DNA of 64,000 nucleotides from the NCBI RefSeq assembly GCF_011305535.1, contig NZ_CP049905.1:4834001-4898000 (forward strand). Direction: 5' to 3'. The translations under genes were made by a program, and so were the position numbers. The notes beneath the pieces are model-generated. The model was not told the origin of the DNA, ran no database searches, and was given only the letters and a program-made list of their open reading frames with translations. Position 1 is the first letter of the stretch. Each line of letters begins with the position of its first letter. The stretch is from Diaphorobacter sp. HDW4B (GTDB lineage Bacteria; Pseudomonadota; Gammaproteobacteria; Burkholderiales; Burkholderiaceae_C). Positions 16,403-25,596 of the stretch are shown in pieces.

Positions 16403-17656
16403 ATGGGTTTCAGGTCTGCGCAATCTACGCGGCTTCCGCGATTCAATTCCCGATTCACACCAACGTGTCTGGCTGCCTGCATGGCCCTTGTTGGCGCAGC
16501 CCATGCGGCGGGTGTGTCCGACGATGTGGTGAAGATCGGCGTGCTCAGCGACATGAGCGGACTCTATGCCGACACGGCGGGTCGAGGCTCGGTGGAGTCC
16601 GCGCGCATGGCGATCCAGGACTTTGGCGGCACGGTGCTGGGCAAGAAGATCGAACTGGTCTTCGCCGACCACCAGAACAAGGCCGACGTGGGGGCAACGG
16701 CCGCACGCACCTGGTTCGACCGTGATGGCGTGGACCTGATCATCAACCTGAACAACACGGCGGTGGCGGTGGCCATCAACAACTTGGCCCGCGAGCGCAA
16801 CAAGATGGTGATGAACACGGGCGGCGCGTCCGATATTCTCACCAACGAGCACTGCGCGGCCACGGCGATCCACTACACCTACGACAGCTACGCCATGGGC
16901 AACAGTGCGGTGCGCGGCATCATGGCGCAGGGCAAGAAGGACTGGTTCATCCTTGGCGTGGACTACGCCTTCGGCAAGGCGATGACGGCCAATCTCACCG
17001 AGTTCGTGGGCGAGGGCGGCGGGCGCATCGTGGGCTCGACCTACCACCCGCTCAACGCCAGCGACTTCTCGTCCTACCTGCTGCAGGCGCAGTCGTCCAA
17101 GGCGTCGGTGATCGCGCTGGCGAACGCCACGGCGGACACGGTCAACACCGTCAAGGCGGCCAACGAATTCGGCATCACCAAGAAGCAGACCGTGGTGCCC
17201 ACGCTCATGTTCATCAACGACATCCACGCGCTGGGGCTCAAGCAAGGGCAGGGCATGGTGTTCGCCACGGCCTTCTACTGGGACCGCACGCCCGAGTCGC
17301 GCACCTGGGCGCGGCGCTTTTTCGAGAAGATGAAGAAGATGCCTTCGATGGTGCACGCGGGGGACTATTCGGCCGTCACGCAATATCTCAGGGCCGTCAA
17401 GGCGGCGGGTACGGACGACGGACTTGCCGTGGCCAAGCAGCTCAAGTCCATGCCGCTCGATGATTTCTTCGCGCAGAACGGCAAGGTGCGCGAGGACGGC
17501 CGCATGGTGCACGACATGTACCTCGTGGAAGTGAAGAAGCCCGAGGAATCGCAGTATCCGTGGGACTACTACAAGGTGATCAAGACCATTCCGGGCGATC
17601 AGGCGTTCAAGCCGCTTGCCAAGAGCACCTGCAAGCTGGTGAAAGGTGCGTCATGA
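16403..17656 (+). CDS. Branched-chain amino acid-type ABC transporter solute-binding protein
   Basis: A 417-residue periplasmic binding protein of the LivJ/Leu-Ile-Val family. The start at 16403 has AGGAGA 8 nt upstream and gives a proper signal peptide (ending AAHAA). The mature protein opens with VSDDVVKIGVLSDMSGLYAD, the family opening, and contains VFADHQNKADVGATAARTW. In Burkholderiales these proteins often bind aromatic or other carboxylic acids. No permease or ATPase genes lie next to it, so it must feed a shared or distant transporter. Its TGA overlaps the ATG of the following alcohol dehydrogenase, hinting at a linked function. Confidence 0.92.
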   Translation: MGFRSAQSTRLPRFNSRFTPTCLAACMALVGAAHAAGVSDDVVKIGVLSDMSGLYADTAGRGSVESARMAIQDFGGTVLGKKIELVFADHQNKADVGATAARTWFDRDGVDLIINLNNTAVAVAINNLARERNKMVMNTGGASDILTNEHCAATAIHYTYDSYAMGNSAVRGIMAQGKKDWFILGVDYAFGKAMTANLTEFVGEGGGRIVGSTYHPLNASDFSSYLLQAQSSKASVIALANATADTVNTVKAANEFGITKKQTVVPTLMFINDIHALGLKQGQGMVFATAFYWDRTPESRTWARRFFEKMKKMPSMVHAGDYSAVTQYLRAVKAAGTDDGLAVAKQLKSMPLDDFFAQNGKVREDGRMVHDMYLVEVKKPEESQYPWDYYKVIKTIPGDQAFKPLAKSTCKLVKGAS

Positions 17657-18783
17657 AGACCCGCGCTGCCGTATTGACCAAAACCGGCGCACCCGCACCC
17701 TATGCGCAAAGCAAGCCGCTGGAAATCTGGGAGGTGGAACTGGCGCCCCCCGGCCCCGGCGAGGTGCTGGTGCGTGTGGCCGCCGCGGGTGTGTGCCATT
17801 CCGATCTTTCCATCATCAACGGCGACCGTCCGCGCGCCACGCCCATCGTGCTGGGGCATGAGGCCTCTGGCGTGATCGAGGCGCTGGGCGAAGGCGTGAA
17901 CGATCTGGAAATCGGCGACCATGTCGTGCTGCTGTTCGTGCCCGGTTGCGGCAACTGCCTGCCGTGCGCAGAGGGCAGACCCGTGCTGTGCGAGCCTGCA
18001 GCGCAGGCCGGTGTCGCGGGCACGTTGCTGTCCGGTGCCAAACGCATATCGAAAAATGGGGAGCCGATTTCGCACTTTGTCGGCGTGTCCGCCTTTGCCG
18101 AACATGCCGTGCTGTCACGGCGCGGCGTGCAGAAGATCGACAAGCGCATACCGCTGGAAATCGCGGCACTGTTCGGCTGCGCTGTGATGACGGGCGTTGG
18201 CGCAGTCGCCAACACGGCCAAGGTGCAGCCGGGCGAAAGCGTCGCCGTGGTGGGCTTGGGCGGCGTGGGTTTGTCCGGCGTGATGGGCGCGCTGGCGGCA
18301 GGTGCTTCGCGCGTCATCGCCCTCGATCTGAACGACGACAAACTTGCTCATGCCAAAGAGTTCGGTGCAACTGACACCTTCAACGCGGGCGATCCGGACG
18401 TCGTTCAGAAGGTGCGCGACCTGACCGGCGGCGGCGTCGATCATGCGTTCGAAATGGTGGGCGCAGCGCCCGCGCTGGAACTGGCTTATCGCGTCACGCG
18501 CAGAGGCGGCACCACCGTCACCGTCGGCCTGCCAGCCAACGCGCAGGCCATCAGCCTGCCGGTGTGGCACCTGGTGGCCGAAGAGCGCACGCTCAAAGGC
18601 AGCTACATGGGAAGCTGCGTGCCGCGTCGCGATGTGGCGCGCTATCTGTCGCTGTACGAAGCGGGACGTCTGCCGGTCGATCAACTGGTCACGGGCACGC
18701 TGACGCTCGACGAGATCAACGAGGGATTCGACCGCCTGGCGCGCGGTGAAGCCATTCGGCAGATCATCCGCATGGGCGCTTGA
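17653..18783 (+). CDS. Zinc-dependent alcohol dehydrogenase (MDR family)
   Basis: A 376-residue medium-chain NAD(P) alcohol dehydrogenase. Catalytic zinc ligands are Cys48 and His69-Glu70 (GHEASG), and structural zinc ligands Cys99, Cys102, Cys105 and Cys113. The nucleotide-binding motif GLGGVGLSG is present. The start at 17653 overlaps the upstream stop by four bases (ATGA), so translation is probably coupled to the solute-binding protein. A likely role is oxidation of the alcohol that the binding protein captures, or of a pathway intermediate; the substrate is unknown. A hairpin follows the gene. Confidence 0.93.
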   Translation: MKTRAAVLTKTGAPAPYAQSKPLEIWEVELAPPGPGEVLVRVAAAGVCHSDLSIINGDRPRATPIVLGHEASGVIEALGEGVNDLEIGDHVVLLFVPGCGNCLPCAEGRPVLCEPAAQAGVAGTLLSGAKRISKNGEPISHFVGVSAFAEHAVLSRRGVQKIDKRIPLEIAALFGCAVMTGVGAVANTAKVQPGESVAVVGLGGVGLSGVMGALAAGASRVIALDLNDDKLAHAKEFGATDTFNAGDPDVVQKVRDLTGGGVDHAFEMVGAAPALELAYRVTRRGGTTVTVGLPANAQAISLPVWHLVAEERTLKGSYMGSCVPRRDVARYLSLYEAGRLPVDQLVTGTLTLDEINEGFDRLARGEAIRQIIRMGA

Positions 18784-18805
18784 GCGCCGCCATTCGAGGG
18801 AATGC

Positions 18806-18831
18806 GCAAGCCAGCGTGGCTGCTGGCTTGC
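18806..18831 (+). other. Stem-loop after the alcohol dehydrogenase gene
   Basis: GCAAGCCAGC (18806-18815) pairs perfectly with GCTGGCTTGC (18822-18831) around GTGGCT. There is no T-run. It may end transcription with help or stabilise the mRNA 3' end. Confidence 0.45.
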
Positions 18832-18924
18832 GGAGCGTGTTGGCGACATGGACAGCGATGACGCGGATTCAGCCCAGTTGACTGGAGCTTTCAGCCACGA
18901 CCAGAGATTTGCGGGCTCACTAGA

Positions 18925-19965
18925 ATGGCAACCGTTCTCGTGCTTGGCATCGCAATGAAATCTCTTCTCCAAAGCCTGTTTCGCATTGGCAGCGCTGTAG
19001 CCTTGGTCATCGTCGGCGTCATCGCTCTTGTCGCGGCGATGACGACCATGCCGGGGACTTCTCACCACGGCGCGTTGCCAGCACTCAGCGCCAAAGAGCA
19101 GGAATTGGCGTCAAGCTTGCGTGCGCATGTGACGGCCCTTGGCTCCGTTGAACACAACACCCAGCACTATGCAGCGCTGGAGGCCGCCTCCATGTACATC
19201 GAGGCCGAACTGATGGCTTCCGGATTCAAGGTGCGGCGTGAGGAATACGAGGTCGCTGGAAAAGTCGTGCGTAATCTGGAGGTCACCATTCCCAGCAAGC
19301 TGACGCCGGGGCGCAGCGCGGTGGTGGTCGGTGCGCACTACGACTCGGCGCAAGGCACTCCGGGTGCGAACGACAACGGCACTGGTACAGCTGCGGTACT
19401 GGAATTGGCGAAGAGCCTGAAAGACATTGGAGAAACGTCGAACTCGGACTTGATGCTGGTGCTCTACACCAATGAAGAGCCGCCGTACTTTCAAACGTCG
19501 CGCATGGGAAGCAGCGTTCACGCAAAAGGCCTGGTGTCCAGAAACGTCAAGGTCAAGGTCATGCTGTCGCTGGAGACGATGGGGTACTTTTCGGATGAAC
19601 CCGGTTCTCAAAAGTACCCGTGGCCACTCAACCAGTTCTATCCGGATCGCGGAGATTTCATCGGCTTTGTAGCGACCACTGCCGATTGGCTGTTGGTTCG
19701 CCGGGTCGTTCAATCGTTTCGCGAACATGCCGCCTTTCCATCCGAAGGCATTGCCGCCCCCAGATTCGTGCCGGGAATCGATTTCTCGGACCACTCTGCC
19801 TACATCGACGAAGGAATCCCGGCGCTGATGGTGACGGACACCGCGCCATACCGATACCCGCACTACCACAAGAGTGGAGACACGCCCGACAAAGTCAACT
19901 TCGACAGGCTCGCGCTGGTGATCTCCGGTTTGAATGCTGTTGTGCGTGATCTGGTCGCTGAATAG
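18925..19965 (+). CDS. M28-family zinc aminopeptidase, membrane-anchored
   Basis: A 346-residue M28 peptidase with an N-terminal signal anchor (about residues 15-40) and the catalytic domain outside the cytoplasm. Metal-binding signatures are visible: GAHYDSAQG, PGANDNGTGTA, LYTNEEPP, LETMGYF and DHSAYIDEGIPALMVTDTA. The family removes N-terminal amino acids, often with two zinc ions. An ATG at 18955 is a possible alternative start: a TAGAAT box at 18921-18926 would begin transcription inside the longer frame, and neither start has a clear Shine-Dalgarno sequence. It is a monocistronic gene convergent with a small exported protein gene. Confidence 0.9.
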   Translation: MATVLVLGIAMKSLLQSLFRIGSAVALVIVGVIALVAAMTTMPGTSHHGALPALSAKEQELASSLRAHVTALGSVEHNTQHYAALEAASMYIEAELMASGFKVRREEYEVAGKVVRNLEVTIPSKLTPGRSAVVVGAHYDSAQGTPGANDNGTGTAAVLELAKSLKDIGETSNSDLMLVLYTNEEPPYFQTSRMGSSVHAKGLVSRNVKVKVMLSLETMGYFSDEPGSQKYPWPLNQFYPDRGDFIGFVATTADWLLVRRVVQSFREHAAFPSEGIAAPRFVPGIDFSDHSAYIDEGIPALMVTDTAPYRYPHYHKSGDTPDKVNFDRLALVISGLNAVVRDLVAE

Positions 19966-19999
19966 ACCATTCGCCAGAACGTCTGGCAATCAGCCTCAC

Positions 20000-20458
20000 T
20001 CACTTGCTCTTGGCTTTGTCTTTCGACTTGGACTCTTTCGCCTTGGCTGGACCGGCGGCTGCGTAGTCATTGCAGGTGGTGATGATCTTGGACCAGGTGG
20101 AGGCCATGTGATCGTCGCGTTCCTTTTCGCTCAGGCCTTCGTATGGCTTGGTGTTCATCAGTGCACCAAGCTGCTCGACCGCCTTGTCGCGCACGGTGCT
20201 GGATTCGAGCCATTGGCCCACGTATTCCTTGCCTGCGGTCTTGTAGGCCAACTCTCGGTAGTCGACTGGTTTGGGAATGCCCGGCAGCGGCTTGTCGTCG
20301 TTGCCTTGGGTGTACATGTGCAGCAGCAGCGCGTGGGAATTGCAGAGGATCATCGAGTCGGCGAATTCGCGTTGCTGTGCGGACATTTCAGCGAGAGCAG
20401 GGGCGGTCGATGCGACGAGCAAAAGCGATGCGGCAATGGTGCGAAGAGGTGTTTTCAT
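20000..20458 (-). CDS. Small exported protein of unknown function with Lys-rich tail
   Basis: A 152-residue protein with a standard signal peptide (MKTPLRT start, hydrophobic core, ALA cleavage near residue 23). The mature part is mainly helical, with a single CNS cysteine and the pattern GQWLESSTVRDKAVEQL, and ends in a charged Lys/Ser/Ala tail (KAKESKSKDKAKSK). I do not recognise a family. A GTG ten codons upstream is an alternative start. It is convergent with the M28 peptidase gene, 34 bp away. Confidence 0.65.
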   Translation of the reverse strand: MKTPLRTIAASLLLVASTAPALAEMSAQQREFADSMILCNSHALLLHMYTQGNDDKPLPGIPKPVDYRELAYKTAGKEYVGQWLESSTVRDKAVEQLGALMNTKPYEGLSEKERDDHMASTWSKIITTCNDYAAAGPAKAKESKSKDKAKSK

Positions 20459-20584
20459 GAGGCAGGAGAGTGAGGTTCGTTGCGGCACTCCGGGAAGCGG
20501 GAGTGCTGGATCAGTCTTTTATAACCCATTGCAATGCCACCCTTGCCAGGCAGGACTTGGGCACGCGGCGTGTCGCTCTGCCCG

Positions 20585-21571
20585 TCAGCTTGCGGTGATT
20601 CCGGCTGCCTTGATCACCTTGGCCCATTTGTCGATTTCCGAGCGCAGGCGTTTCTTCATTTGCTCTTGCGTTCCGGGATCGGCCTCGGCACCGGCTTCCA
20701 GCAGCTTCTGGCGGACGGCGGGGTCGTTCATCACGGCGTTGAGATCGTGGTTGAGCTTTTCCTGAATCGGCTTCGGCGTCTTGGCCGGGGCGAAGAAGGC
20801 GGCCCATGAATACGCCTCGTAGCCGGGCAGGCCCGACTCGGCAATGGATGGCACATCCGGGCGCATGGCGGAGCGCGTGGGGTTGGCCACGCCCAGCACC
20901 TTCACGCGGTTCGCCTTGATCTGCGGAAGCGCGGTGGGCGCGTCGGCGAACATGATCTGCACTTGCCCGCCAAGCAGATCGGTCATCGCGGGTGCGCTGC
21001 CTTTGTAGGGCACATGCTGCAGCTTGGTTCCGGCCAGCATGTTGAAGAGTTCACCCGCCAGATGCGTGCCGCCGCCGTTGCCTGCAGAGCCGAAACTGAG
21101 CGGCGTGGTGCCCGACTTGGTAAGCGCGATCAGCTCCTTCACGTTGTTGACGGGCAGCGATGGATGCACGACCAGGAACACGGGAAACAGCGCGCCGAAG
21201 GTGATCGGGACAAAGTCCTTTTCGATGTCGTAGGGCAGCTTGTCCATCAGCGTGTGATTGACCGAATGGTGTATCGCGCCGACGAACACGCTGTAGCCGT
21301 CCGCTGGTTCACGCGCCGCTGCGGCAGCGCCCACCACGCCGCCTGCGCCGGGGCGGTTGTCGACGACGGTGGGCACGCTCCACATTTCACCGAGTTTCTG
21401 GCTGCAGGTGCGGGCCGTGGTGTCCACCGGACCTGCGGGCGGGAAGGGCACGATGAACTTCACGGGCTTGCTCGGCCAGACATCGGCGGCCTGCGATGCC
21501 AGGGGCGCGCCCAGCAAAGGCAGCAGGCTGCAGCCCAGCAACTGGCGGCGGTTCAGGTCATGTGATTGCAT
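20585..21571 (-). CDS. Bug-family tripartite tricarboxylate transporter substrate-binding protein (A)
   Basis: A 328-residue periplasmic binding protein of the Bug (Bordetella uptake gene/TctC) family. The start at 21571 follows AAGGAAC and gives a signal with NRRQLLGCSLLPLLG. The family opening WPSKPVKFIVPFPPAGPVD and the GNGGGTHLAGELF and VPYKGSAPAMTDLLGG segments are present. These proteins bind carboxylates such as citrate, terephthalate or aromatic acids. It is the last gene of the minus-strand operon and starts 17 bp after a second Bug gene. No TctA/TctB membrane genes are nearby. Confidence 0.93.
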   Translation of the reverse strand: MQSHDLNRRQLLGCSLLPLLGAPLASQAADVWPSKPVKFIVPFPPAGPVDTTARTCSQKLGEMWSVPTVVDNRPGAGGVVGAAAAAREPADGYSVFVGAIHHSVNHTLMDKLPYDIEKDFVPITFGALFPVFLVVHPSLPVNNVKELIALTKSGTTPLSFGSAGNGGGTHLAGELFNMLAGTKLQHVPYKGSAPAMTDLLGGQVQIMFADAPTALPQIKANRVKVLGVANPTRSAMRPDVPSIAESGLPGYEAYSWAAFFAPAKTPKPIQEKLNHDLNAVMNDPAVRQKLLEAGAEADPGTQEQMKKRLRSEIDKWAKVIKAAGITAS

Positions 21572-21588
21572 GCTTGGGTTCCTTGCGT

Positions 21589-22569
21589 TCAGTCCACCAC
21601 GATGCCTTGGGTCACGGTGGCCCACATCGCGCGTTCCTTGGTGGCGCGGTCGGCCAGTTTCTGGGGCTCGCCAGTCCATTCGTCGTAGCCCAGTTCCTTC
21701 AGGCGTTTGGACAGATCGGGCTGTTTGAGTGCCGCGTTCACCGCCTTGTTGAGCTTGGCGGTCAGCTCGGACGACATGCCCTTGGGGCCGTAGATGCCGT
21801 ACCAGCCACCCACGTCAAAGCCCTTGAGCCCTTCGATGCCCGATTCGGCCACGGTCGGTACATCGGGCAGCAGCGCGTTGCGTTGTGGTGAGGTAACGGC
21901 GATGGCGCGCACTTTCTTGCTCGCAATGAAACCGCTGGCCGTGCTGATGATGTCCATCATCATGCTGATCTGGCCGCCGATCACATCGGTCATAGCGGGC
22001 GCGTTGCCTTTGTAGGGAATGTGGTTGAGCTCCACACCGCTGCGCTTGGCGAGCAGCAGCATTCCCAGGTGATTCGATCCGCCCACGCCTGCCGAGCCAT
22101 AGCTCAGCGTGCCGGGATGCGTCTTGGCGTAGTCCACCAGTTCCTTCGCGGTCTTGAACGGCTGGTCGTTGTTCACCACCAGCACGTTGTAGTAGCTGAG
22201 CACGGGCGACACGGGTGTCAGATCCTTGGCCGGGTCGAACGGCATCTTGCTCATCACGTTCGGGCTGATGGTGACCGTGGGGCTGGCGGCAAACCAGAGC
22301 AGCAGGCCGTCGGGCTTGCCGCGTGCCACTTCGGATGCAGCCACGGTGGCGTTCGCGCCCGGCTTGTTTTCGACGATGACGGTTGCGCCCAGTTCCTTGG
22401 ACAAGGCAGCGCCGACCAGCCGCGCGCCCTGGTCCACGGGGCCGCCTGCGGCGTAGCCCACCAGCAGGCGCACGGACTGCGCTTCTTGCGCGGATGTCGG
22501 CAGGGCTGACGCGGTCAGCGCGGCCAGTGCGAGCGTGTGAAGCGCCAATCGACGGGTGCTGGATGGCAT
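21589..22569 (-). CDS. Bug-family tripartite tricarboxylate transporter substrate-binding protein (B)
   Basis: A 326-residue Bug/TctC-type receptor, start at 22569 supported by GGAGAAAAGCCC upstream. The signal peptide ends TSAQE. The family features RLLVGYAAGGPVDQGAR, GVGGSNHLGMLL and IPYKGNAPAMTDVIGGQ are visible. It is clearly a paralogue of the gene following it but well diverged, so the two probably bind different ligands. It lies 154 bp behind an enoyl-CoA hydratase gene, which may leave room for an internal promoter. Confidence 0.93.
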   Translation of the reverse strand: MPSSTRRLALHTLALAALTASALPTSAQEAQSVRLLVGYAAGGPVDQGARLVGAALSKELGATVIVENKPGANATVAASEVARGKPDGLLLWFAASPTVTISPNVMSKMPFDPAKDLTPVSPVLSYYNVLVVNNDQPFKTAKELVDYAKTHPGTLSYGSAGVGGSNHLGMLLLAKRSGVELNHIPYKGNAPAMTDVIGGQISMMMDIISTASGFIASKKVRAIAVTSPQRNALLPDVPTVAESGIEGLKGFDVGGWYGIYGPKGMSSELTAKLNKAVNAALKQPDLSKRLKELGYDEWTGEPQKLADRATKERAMWATVTQGIVVD

Positions 22570-22723
22570 GGGCTTTTCTCCGGTGTTGTTGTAGGTGGGC
22601 TGAGTGCACTTGCGGGACTGCAGCGTTCGCATGGTGCGATCTCCGGCGCGCGCTGGGAATCTGCTTTTGCAGAAGTCGGGGTTCACACGCTCTTGGAGAG
22701 GGTTTGCCCCGATGAGCGCTCGC

Positions 22724-23545
22724 TTACTTGGCTGCCTTGTCCCAGTCGAACAGCGGCGGCTGCTTGTCGCGAAAGCGCTGTACCGCCTGCTGGTGGTATT
22801 CGGAGCCACGGCACAGGGTCTGGGCGTAGGCTTCGAGTTCGGACATGGCGCGCGCATCGAGTTCGAACGCCTGATTCATGATGGTCTTGGCCATGCCGAT
22901 GGCGGCCGTGGAGGCATCGCGGAATCGTGCCGCCAGCGCCTGCGCCTCGGTTTGCAGCGCAGCGCCATCTTCGACAATTTCGTAGACGATGCCCAGCGCC
23001 TTGGCTTCGTTTGCCTCGACGGTGCGGGCGGTGAACACCAGCTCCTTGGCGCGTTGCTGGCCGACGATGCGCGGCAGCAGTTGCATCGCGCCCAGATCGG
23101 GCACCAGACCGATGCGCCCGAACACGGCGCAGAATTTGGCGCGCTGGGTTGCCAGAATGAAATCGGCCGCCAGCGCCAGGCTGAAGCCCGCGCCAAAGGC
23201 CGGTCCATCCACGGCAGCGATGACGGGCTTTTGCAGATTGACCAGCTCCGGAAACCACTGGTGCAGCGTGCGGATGCGCTCGCGCCATGGCAGGCCCGAT
23301 TCGCTCGATTGCACCATCTGGATCACGTCGCCGCCCGAACAGAATGAGCCGCCCGCACCGGTGATGATGACGGCCTTGACGCTGTCGTCGTCGCGCATCT
23401 GCACGATGGCTGCCGCGATGCCTTTGCGCATGTCCTGATTGAGCGCGTTGCGCGACTCGGGCCGGTTGAGCGTGATGCGGCCTATGCCGTCCTTCACTTC
23501 GGTCAGCACGGCGGGCGGGTTGATGGGCGGGATGGTGGTGCTCAT
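22724..23545 (-). CDS. Enoyl-CoA hydratase/isomerase
   Basis: A 273-residue crotonase-fold protein that would hydrate or isomerise an enoyl-CoA. The start at 23545 has AAGGAGAC upstream. The oxyanion-hole segments are ITGAGGSFCSGGDVIQM and DGPAFGAGFSLALAADF, with FGRIGLVPDLGAMQLLPRI following. It is third in the operon after the SDR and MaoC genes. Together they give hydration and oxidation steps of a beta-oxidation-like route. Confidence 0.93.
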   Translation of the reverse strand: MSTTIPPINPPAVLTEVKDGIGRITLNRPESRNALNQDMRKGIAAAIVQMRDDDSVKAVIITGAGGSFCSGGDVIQMVQSSESGLPWRERIRTLHQWFPELVNLQKPVIAAVDGPAFGAGFSLALAADFILATQRAKFCAVFGRIGLVPDLGAMQLLPRIVGQQRAKELVFTARTVEANEAKALGIVYEIVEDGAALQTEAQALAARFRDASTAAIGMAKTIMNQAFELDARAMSELEAYAQTLCRGSEYHQQAVQRFRDKQPPLFDWDKAAK

Positions 23546-23591
23546 TGTTTTTTGTCTCCTTGGATGGTCTGGACGCGCGGTTCAAATCGAC

Positions 23592-24485
23592 TCAACTCAA
23601 CTCGGCAAAACCGTGGCTCAGCACCACCTTGTCGCGCTCGGGGATGCGCGCGCGCAATTGCAATTGGTTGGGCTGCCCCGGCACTCGCCAGATTTCGGTG
23701 ACCAGCGTTTCGCCCGGATAGACCGGCGCGGTGAAACGGATGTCCAGCGCCTTCAGGCGCGCGGGATCGTTGGCGCAGCATTGCCGCAAAATTGCCCGCG
23801 TCACCAGTCCGTAGCTCGCAAGCCCGTGGAGGATGGGGCGATCAAATCCGGCCTGACGGGCGACTGCTGGCTCGGCGTGCAGCGGGTTGTAGTCGCCCAT
23901 CAACCGATAGAGCAGTGCGGATTCGGGGCGCGTGATCTGGATGTCGGTGAAGTCCGGCGCGCGGTCGGCGGGCGTGGCAGGCAGTGGCGGCAGCGGATCG
24001 TCACTTGGCTGTCCGCCCGGCTGCTGGCTGTAGCCGCCATCACCGCGCAGAAACGACACGCTCTGCACCGTGGCCAGCAGCTCGCCCTGCGTGGTTTCGA
24101 TCACGCGTTCGGATACGAGGATCGCACCCTTGTCCGCACCCTTGTCGGTGATGTGCGTGACGCGCGTGGTGCCCACCACCTCGGCGCTGGCGGGCAGCGG
24201 GCGATGGATGCGCATGCGCTGCTCGCCATGAAGGAGCTTGACCCAGTCGATGCCGGTATCCGACTCGCGTGCCCAGAAGCCCGGATAGCCCAGCACCACC
24301 GCGAGCGACGGCAGCGCGCGCAGGCCGCCCGGCGCGCCTTCGTAGACAAAGGGCAGGGCGCTTTCATCGACGGGATCGTTGCCGAGACCGAGGCTCAGCG
24401 CATACAGCATGGTGTCGCGCTCGGTGTAGTGCTGGCGTTGGGGCAGAAAGTGACGTTGCTTGAGATGTGGGTAGCTGATCGCCAT
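23592..24485 (-). CDS. MaoC-type (R)-specific enoyl-CoA hydratase, double hot-dog
   Basis: A 297-residue protein with an N-terminal FAS1-like dehydratase half (about residues 1-150) and a C-terminal MaoC half. The hydratase motif is MGDYNPLHAEPAVARQAGF, whose Asp and His are the catalytic pair, followed by ILHGLASYG. The start at 24485 has GGAAGG 8 nt upstream; a GTG three codons earlier is too close to that site. It lies 19 bp behind the SDR gene, as in eukaryotic multifunctional enzyme 2, where these two activities are one protein. Confidence 0.92.
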   Translation of the reverse strand: MAISYPHLKQRHFLPQRQHYTERDTMLYALSLGLGNDPVDESALPFVYEGAPGGLRALPSLAVVLGYPGFWARESDTGIDWVKLLHGEQRMRIHRPLPASAEVVGTTRVTHITDKGADKGAILVSERVIETTQGELLATVQSVSFLRGDGGYSQQPGGQPSDDPLPPLPATPADRAPDFTDIQITRPESALLYRLMGDYNPLHAEPAVARQAGFDRPILHGLASYGLVTRAILRQCCANDPARLKALDIRFTAPVYPGETLVTEIWRVPGQPNQLQLRARIPERDKVVLSHGFAELS

Positions 24486-24504
24486 GTCGCTCACCTTCCT
24501 CGCT

Positions 24505-25422
24505 TCAGATCGGGTCCCAACTGAACACCTCGCCCGAGCGTTCTAGTCCGAAGAAAGACGCTTTGAGCGCGGGCATGCCGTGCTCGGCAATGCTTTGCGG
24601 CGTCCAGCCTTCGCTGCGGTGAATACCGCGCACCGGGCGTGGCTGGCTCATCAAAAAGATTTCGTTGTTGCGCACGGCAAAGACCTGCGCGTTCACGTCG
24701 CTTGCTGCGTCGGACAGCAGATAGACCGCGAGCGGTGCGATCTTGTTGGGCGTCATCTGCTGGATCTTGGCGACGCGCGCTTGCTGCTCGGGCGTGTCGG
24801 TGGGGATGGAGCCGATCATGCGGCTCCAGGCGAATGGTGCGATGCAGTTGGAGCGCACGTTGAACTTCTGCATGTCGAGCGCAATGCTCTTGGACAGGGC
24901 TGTGAGCGCGATCTTGGCGGCGCTGTAGTTGGCCTGGCCGAAGTTGCCGATCAGGCCGGAGGTGGAGGTCATGTGCACGAACGCGCCGCTTTCCTGTTCC
25001 TTGAAATGCGTGGCAGCGGCGCGGCTCATGTAGTAGCTGCCGTAGAGGTGTACCTTGATCACGGCGTCCCATTCGTCGAGGCTCATCTTGTGGAAAAAGC
25101 GGTCACGCAGAATACCTGCGTTGTTGACCACGCCGTCGATCTTGCCGAACGAATCGACCGCACATTCGATGATGCGCGCGGCGCTGGCGGCCTCCGACAC
25201 GCTGTCGGTGTTGGCCACCGCCTCGCCGCCTGCGGCTTTGATCTCGGCGACCACCTTGTGCGCGGGGCCGTCGTCCGTGCCTTCGCCGTTCGTCGAAGTG
25301 CCGATGTCGTTGACCACCACCTTCGCGCCCTCGGCGGCCAAGGCCAGCGCCATGTCGCGCCCGATGCCACCGCCGGAGCCAGTGACCACCACCACTTTGC
25401 CGTCCATCATCTTCTGTGCCAT
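24505..25422 (-). CDS. SDR-family 3-hydroxyacyl-CoA dehydrogenase (MFE-2-like)
   Basis: A 305-residue short-chain dehydrogenase. The NAD(P) motif TGSGGGIGRDMA is near residues 14-25, with NNAG and the catalytic YSAAK behind HMTSTSGLIGNFGQAN. The length and the C-terminal extension resemble the dehydrogenase part of multifunctional enzyme 2, which fits its MaoC neighbour. The start at 25422 is preceded by AAGGAAGAC. It is first in a five-gene operon: SDR, MaoC, enoyl-CoA hydratase and two Bug receptors. Confidence 0.92.
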   Translation of the reverse strand: MAQKMMDGKVVVVTGSGGGIGRDMALALAAEGAKVVVNDIGTSTNGEGTDDGPAHKVVAEIKAAGGEAVANTDSVSEAASAARIIECAVDSFGKIDGVVNNAGILRDRFFHKMSLDEWDAVIKVHLYGSYYMSRAAATHFKEQESGAFVHMTSTSGLIGNFGQANYSAAKIALTALSKSIALDMQKFNVRSNCIAPFAWSRMIGSIPTDTPEQQARVAKIQQMTPNKIAPLAVYLLSDAASDVNAQVFAVRNNEIFLMSQPRPVRGIHRSEGWTPQSIAEHGMPALKASFFGLERSGEVFSWDPI

Positions 25423-25596
25423 TGCTGTCTTCCTTGGGTCTCTTGAAATGTGGAGTCCAAGCATGCGCGATAAGCCCGCGCGCGGCCATTTGCAAATCGG
25501 AAGGTTCGGGTTTTCCCCGCTGAAAGCAGATCGGCGGAACGGCTGTCTTTGTGCGCGAAAATGGCACGCTCAGATTCAGAATGTGAAAGGCAAGCC

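Noticed and set aside
18878-18926. TTGACT and TAGAAT upstream of the M28 peptidase gene as one sigma70 promoter
   Set aside because: The boxes are 37 bp apart, far more than the usual 16-18 bp.
20585-22569. The two neighbouring Bug genes as a recent tandem duplication
   Set aside because: They share only the family pattern. Signal peptides and much of the mature sequences differ, so the duplication, if any, is old.
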